NCBI GenBank assembly: GCA_016713905.1
Contig: JADJOE010000001.1
Coordinates: forward strand, 807,001-871,000
Source of the DNA: Candidatus Vicinibacter proximus
GTDB taxonomy: Bacteria; Bacteroidota; Bacteroidia; Chitinophagales; Saprospiraceae
Reading direction: 5' to 3'
DNA length: 64,000 nt
Below the pieces are notes generated by a model. That model ran no database searches. It was not told where the DNA came from and saw only the letters and a list, made by a program, of their open reading frames with translations. Each line of letters opens with the position of its first letter. The stretch's first letter is position 1. Positions 60,237 through 64,000 of this stretch are shown here, piece after piece. The translations under genes and the position numbers were made by a program.

Positions 60237-60711
60237 TTTTCATTTGATTGATTGTAAAATTAATAAATTAAATATTGCAAAGTTGTGAGCATGATCATTG
60301 AATGACCTGATTTTGGTCTAAAATACGCTCAGTATATGGCAATTTTATAAATAAAAGTAGATTGCCATATTTGTGGTTAAAAATCAATCTTTTACGATTA
60401 ATCCACCAGATATGGCGACTGAATAGAAAGGTGGTGCCATCCTGGAAATTTTAAAAGGTGAACTCGAATATTTGAATTTTAGCAGACTTAAAATCATGGC
60501 CCTGATGATAGAGACCATTATTAAAAGACAAACGATATGTTTAGGACGATTATGTGAAGTTATTCAGATTGAAGCCCATGTTCTGAACGATAATAGGAGA
60601 TTGCAACGGTTTATCTCAGTGGTAGTTTTTGATATTTCAGTACTGTATATTTCTATCACTTAGATGTCTACTATTTTTTCCTGGGATACTTAAATTGTTA
60701 ACTACCCTGCC
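60237..60711. other. Intergenic region with IS remnant and inverted repeat
   Basis: A 475-base gap. ATATGGCAAT and ATTGCCATAT near 60334-60370 form a spaced inverted repeat. The transposase-like fragment at 60442-60663 is listed separately. Nothing else is seen. Confidence 0.5.
60442..60663 (+). pseudogene. IS4-type transposase N-terminal remnant
   Basis: The frame from CTG at 60442 reads LEILKGELEYLNFSRLKIMA, then LMIETIIKRQTICLGRLCEV, and ends with NRRLQRFISVVVFD. This pattern (helix, then a long hydrophobic segment with IKxQTV-like, then RRxQRF) is that of the N-terminus of IS4-family transposases in Bacteroidota. The rest of the transposase, including the DDE core, is absent. The hit is by eye on a short stretch, so moderate confidence. 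Confidence 0.5.
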
Positions 60712-62529
60712 TTATCTGATTATTACAATCTTCTCTGTTTTCACCGCTACTCCTCTCTCATAAAGTACCACCGAGTAAAGTCCTGCCGGTAACTGCTCCG
60801 TATCGATCACATTACTACCTTGATATACGCGCTCGCTGAGGACGGTCTGTCCTTGTGAATTGATTAGATGTATGTACATACTTTCGGGCAGATAGTCATG
60901 AATATTTAGCACAAAGTGATCAGATGCAGGATTAGGAAAAATGTCAGTTTTAATCACAATTTTTCCCTTGTCATTAGTTGCTAAAGTTCCAACATTCAGC
61001 GTCCTACATAAAGTATCTGCCCCGTACTTATTCTTAACAATCAGGCAGACTTCATATATGCCATCCTTCTCAAAACAGTGAATTGGAGAAGTATCTCGAC
61101 TTTGTCTACCATCACCAAAATCCCAATACCACTCAGGTTCAGATTCATCCGGAGTATATGCACTTAAATCCACAAACTCAAAGCATCGGTATCTCGTGGT
61201 ATCCTGATCATAGCGCCACCAAGCCCATGGGATGTTGTCTATACCGAGCGTATCGCAATCACTACCATCGATGGGGCCGAGACGGTAATTGGGGAAGTTA
61301 GGCATGTTATATTTAATAGCTGGAAGACGGATACTATGTTGTGCAAAATCACAATTCTTACCCATTTTGTTTGGATAATTAATTACATGCAGTTCTCTTG
61401 TATCAAAATATGAACTATTTCCATAAATTCTACCATCAGGAGCCAATTGTAATTCAGATATAAAAGTTGGTCTTGTGATGTTATTAAATAAATGGGATCT
61501 AAAGCCATCGTAAACATCTATGAGCAATTTTTCACTTATAGTGCCAGCTTCAGAGATAGAATATTGCATTATCGAGTCGTTTTCACATACATACAGCACT
61601 TTATTATCTGGCGAGAAAGCGCCACTGCTAATAACAATTGGTTCGTTTCCAGAATTTGGAATATATCCTCGATCAGCAAATATTTTACGCTGGTGATTGG
61701 ATAATAATCCTGTGCAACGATCAAAATGGTAAAAGTCCAAAAAAGAAATAGGATAATCTCCATCTCGATTTGTATAGACATTACAGTAATACTCTCCATT
61801 TGGTGAAAAAAAAGCAATTCCTAAACCATAAATTCTATCTAATTGGTTTGTAATTTGTTCACCGTAAGAAATGATTTCATTGGGAGTCAAAAGTAATTTA
61901 TAATATGAGTTAATAAAGGGCATTGGAATTATTATCCACCAGTCTCTTCCATTGGCATGTTTGCATCCAATTATTTTTTGAGCTTCAAAAGTATCTTTTT
62001 TAATTACTTGAGCAAATCTGTCCACGATAATATGATCGGTATTTTGAACCAATATTTTTGAGTAGCTGATATTTCCACCAACCAATTCAGGAATGGAATT
62101 GTAGACTATGTCGTAATCGTGTATATTAATGATATAAAATTCATTGAGACTACCCGGTGCTGGTATTATCAAACTTTGCTGCAGAAAAGCATAACAATCA
62201 CCAAGCCAATAGCATATACTGTCTGAAATAGGTACTTTTTTTCCTTTTGTGTCTTGTAGTTCAAAACCATTAAATGAAAAAAGATAATTGCCTTGAAAGT
62301 CTGAGATGCAAGGAGTGTTTCCAGTCAGCAGATCAATATTCTTTGATTTATCAAATCTAATTTCCGGATTTCCAGATTGAGTATTAAAAGTCATCATAGA
62401 ATGTCCAAAAACAGAATCCCTTTTTGGTCCATCAAGATATCCAAATAACCAATTAAAATCATGTTTTTGAGCAGATATTGATGTAATTATTGAGATATAG
62501 ATTATAGATATTTTATAAAATGAATTCAT
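60712..62529 (-). CDS. Cassette 3 gene B: beta-propeller/PKD T9SS protein
   Basis: 605 residues, with signal peptide YKISIIYISIITSISAQ. Full-length paralogue of B2: shared HANGRDWWIII, SPNGEYYCN, FDRCTGLLSNHQ, LQLAPDGRIYGNS, FPNYRLGPIDGSDCDTLGI and IPWAWWRYDQDT. A PKD domain (WYWDFGDGRQSRDTSP) and a T9SS sorting domain (IFPNPASDHFVL) close it. It follows A3 by 61 bases with a hairpin in the gap. The IS4 remnant lies just past its 3' end. Confidence 0.88.
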   Translation of the reverse strand: MNSFYKISIIYISIITSISAQKHDFNWLFGYLDGPKRDSVFGHSMMTFNTQSGNPEIRFDKSKNIDLLTGNTPCISDFQGNYLFSFNGFELQDTKGKKVPISDSICYWLGDCYAFLQQSLIIPAPGSLNEFYIINIHDYDIVYNSIPELVGGNISYSKILVQNTDHIIVDRFAQVIKKDTFEAQKIIGCKHANGRDWWIIIPMPFINSYYKLLLTPNEIISYGEQITNQLDRIYGLGIAFFSPNGEYYCNVYTNRDGDYPISFLDFYHFDRCTGLLSNHQRKIFADRGYIPNSGNEPIVISSGAFSPDNKVLYVCENDSIMQYSISEAGTISEKLLIDVYDGFRSHLFNNITRPTFISELQLAPDGRIYGNSSYFDTRELHVINYPNKMGKNCDFAQHSIRLPAIKYNMPNFPNYRLGPIDGSDCDTLGIDNIPWAWWRYDQDTTRYRCFEFVDLSAYTPDESEPEWYWDFGDGRQSRDTSPIHCFEKDGIYEVCLIVKNKYGADTLCRTLNVGTLATNDKGKIVIKTDIFPNPASDHFVLNIHDYLPESMYIHLINSQGQTVLSERVYQGSNVIDTEQLPAGLYSVVLYERGVAVKTEKIVIIR

Positions 62530-62555
62530 AAAAATTATTTACAATATTATTCAAA

Positions 62556-62578
62556 GCAGCAGGGCTATGCCCTGCTGC
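62556..62578 (-). terminator. Intercistronic hairpin between A3 and B3
   Basis: GCAGCAGGGC-TAT-GCCCTGCTGC, a perfect 10-bp stem; on the minus strand it is followed by an AT-rich stretch that lacks a clean T run. It may attenuate transcription into B3 or stabilise the A3 message end. Confidence 0.55.
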
Positions 62579-62590
62579 GAGGATTAAAGT

Positions 62591-64000
62591 TTAACGATTA
62601 ATTAAAATTCTTGATGTAAATAAATTCTTTCCCGATGTTGAGTTTTCGACAGATAATATAAAAACACCTGACATAAAATTACGAGTTGAAATTTCTTTTA
62701 CACAAGTTGAAGACCATCGTTCTGCTAAAATATTTTTTCCATTCAGATCACGGATGTGTATTAATTTATCCATTCTTTGATTACACATTCTATCGGTAAT
62801 GATCAAATTCTCACTAACTGGATTAGGAGTAATTTGATAGGAATATCCAATATTTTCATCACCGGTTGAATTTATGATTGGACTTGGGGGAAGGCATAAT
62901 AATGAATCATTATATCCATTTAATCCAGATAAGTCTTTTAGAATTCTTGCTAAGTAGACTGCATTTCCGTATTCAAGTGGACAAAGCTCCGCAATTGCGG
63001 ATAGATCTGATGACTGAGTAGAATTCAATTCAAATATACCAGCCGCCACAGATTCCATATAGATATGGTTAACTTCTTGTAGGAAGGTTTGAATATCGTC
63101 TTCTGCCTCTATTAAATCATTGGCTGTAAGAACACCCTCAAGAAAAGTATCTCTTTGCTCAATCCAGCTATCCCATAAAGTATTTAAATCTGAAGTAGCT
63201 TCATTAGCGTCACTAAATAGATCTACCAAGAATTCATGGTAATAGCTACTGTCGGTAGAGTTGGCCGCATTGTACAAAGAATCTGCATACAATTTAATTG
63301 CTGTCATCTTAGCGTTAATGAGGATGAGTTCATCTTCCATATTTTCCAGTTCGCCTTCAGAAAATGATAATGCATCGTTTAGTAAACTATCCACGTTATA
63401 GTATTCATGAAGTACTCCAGAAGTATTGGAGTTGTAAAATGAATCAACCTCTGCATCTACTCCAAGTAAATCATTATCTTGTCGTAGATCGCGGTATAAA
63501 ATTCTAGATCCTTCCCAGTTGTGCATGTCTCCAAATTCTTCCGAGATAAAATTTCCAGTTGCGACATCTATAGACCAATCATCAATCTCAGGTACTACAG
63601 CAAAAAATTGGGCACATGGGCCATCGTAAATACAAGTTGAACTGGCAGTTTCAGTGGTTCTAAACCAATTGGTTGCATTGTCATCACAACTTTGCGCTGG
63701 ACTAATATACGTAGGCCATTCAGGCAGGCTACACTCATATGCACGAATTTGAGATTTAAGTTTAAAAAATGTCCCATTTCTATTAATTGCATTAACTCCG
63801 TTAATATTACCCTGCTGAAAAGTAATCCATTCATTCCCCGAAGGGACTGATTGCATTTGTTGTCCAAAGTAAGCACCATTGTTCAAAAGTAATCCTCGAA
63901 AACATCTGTTGATGTAGTTATTCCGCCAGATAGAGTTAGGACTGGCATTATCAAATAGAAAACCTGTATAAACATCGGAGATTTCATTACAACAATACCT
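62591..64000 (-). CDS. Cassette 3 gene A: beta-helix T9SS protein (5' partial, runs off window)
   Basis: The reading frame is open to the window edge; an apparent TTG start at 63886 is only internal. The upstream part reads RYCCNEISDVYTGFLFDN and on, matching the end of the A2 beta-helix (GNTICCNTVTN). The CSLPEWPTYISPAQSCDDNATNWF block matches A2 CILPEWPSIILPNQNCDVNPLNWF in parts. The helical domain with DSFYNSN ... LCPLEYGNAVYLARILK and the sorting domain (ITPNPVSENLIIT) complete it. B3 follows in the same direction. Confidence 0.87.
   Translation of the reverse strand, partial: RYCCNEISDVYTGFLFDNASPNSIWRNNYINRCFRGLLLNNGAYFGQQMQSVPSGNEWITFQQGNINGVNAINRNGTFFKLKSQIRAYECSLPEWPTYISPAQSCDDNATNWFRTTETASSTCIYDGPCAQFFAVVPEIDDWSIDVATGNFISEEFGDMHNWEGSRILYRDLRQDNDLLGVDAEVDSFYNSNTSGVLHEYYNVDSLLNDALSFSEGELENMEDELILINAKMTAIKLYADSLYNAANSTDSSYYHEFLVDLFSDANEATSDLNTLWDSWIEQRDTFLEGVLTANDLIEAEDDIQTFLQEVNHIYMESVAAGIFELNSTQSSDLSAIAELCPLEYGNAVYLARILKDLSGLNGYNDSLLCLPPSPIINSTGDENIGYSYQITPNPVSENLIITDRMCNQRMDKLIHIRDLNGKNILAERWSSTCVKEISTRNFMSGVFILSVENSTSGKNLFTSRILINR

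Noticed and set aside
63886..63888. Start of the last minus-strand gene at the TTG near 63886
   Set aside because: The frame is open to the window edge and the upstream residues match the A2 beta-helix, so the real start is outside the window.

Overview
The window is AT-rich DNA (I estimate about 40% G+C) from a Bacteroidota bacterium, most likely a member of the Saprospiria/Chitinophagales. The signs are: about a dozen genes ending in a C-terminal type IX secretion (T9SS, Por) sorting domain with a YPNP/FPNP-like start; SprB-type and SdrD_B-type adhesin modules; weak Shine-Dalgarno sites; and several Bacteroidota-type promoters (TTG, about 19-20 bases, TAnnTTTG). No T9SS machinery, rRNA or tRNA gene is seen. 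Many intergenic gaps carry short repeats that also occur elsewhere in the window.

Layout. 1-10.4 kb: the 3' part of a giant SprB-like adhesin built of near-identical 453-bp units (the first 400 bases carry clustered 1-base deletions that look like a poor contig end), then a second SdrD_B-repeat surface protein. 10.6-16.3 kb: an NhaD-type antiporter, a three-gene operon (ethylbenzene-dehydrogenase-like lipoprotein, c-type cytochrome-like lipoprotein, DUF5777 barrel), and a Bax-inhibitor-like membrane protein. 16.3-25.6 kb: rnhB with an unknown partner, two T9SS-exported M14 carboxypeptidases flanking an ALDH7-type dehydrogenase, and a GT39-type membrane glycosyltransferase. 26-30.5 kb: a decayed A/B secreted-protein cassette, then an unknown exported protein/lipoprotein pair. 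30.6-38.8 kb: rlmF, a secreted metzincin and its partner, a histidine phosphatase lipoprotein, a pentapeptide-repeat protein, a seven-bladed-propeller T9SS protein and a pyruvate-kinase-like protein. 39-43.2 kb: core genes on the minus strand (obgE, adk, NlpC/P60, omega-amidase-like, sua5). 43.9-48.5 kb: an intact A/B cassette. 48.5-51 kb: an intergenic repeat cluster and a membrane-protein gene whose start codon is followed by a (CT)17 tract. 51-60.2 kb: a cyanophycin-synthetase-like Mur ligase lacking most of its ATP-grasp domain, a DUF1624 acyltransferase-like protein, two T9SS proteins, a duplicated sorting-domain fragment and a DUF6544-like operon. 60.4-64 kb: an IS4-type transposase remnant and a third A/B cassette running off the window end.

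The two most interesting systems: (1) a probable phase-variable locus at 49373-50934, where 17 CT units put the start codon out of frame with an otherwise complete membrane protein of about 520 residues (OFF as assembled; 16 or 19 units would be ON); and (2) a recurring two-gene cassette, present three times, in which gene A (beta-helix, helical domain, sorting domain) is followed in the same direction by gene B (beta-propeller, with or without PKD, sorting domain). One copy is decaying. Together with the SprB-like repeats, the exported proteases and the duplicated sorting-domain fragment, this points to a cell surface whose proteins turn over quickly by duplication, recombination and slippage.
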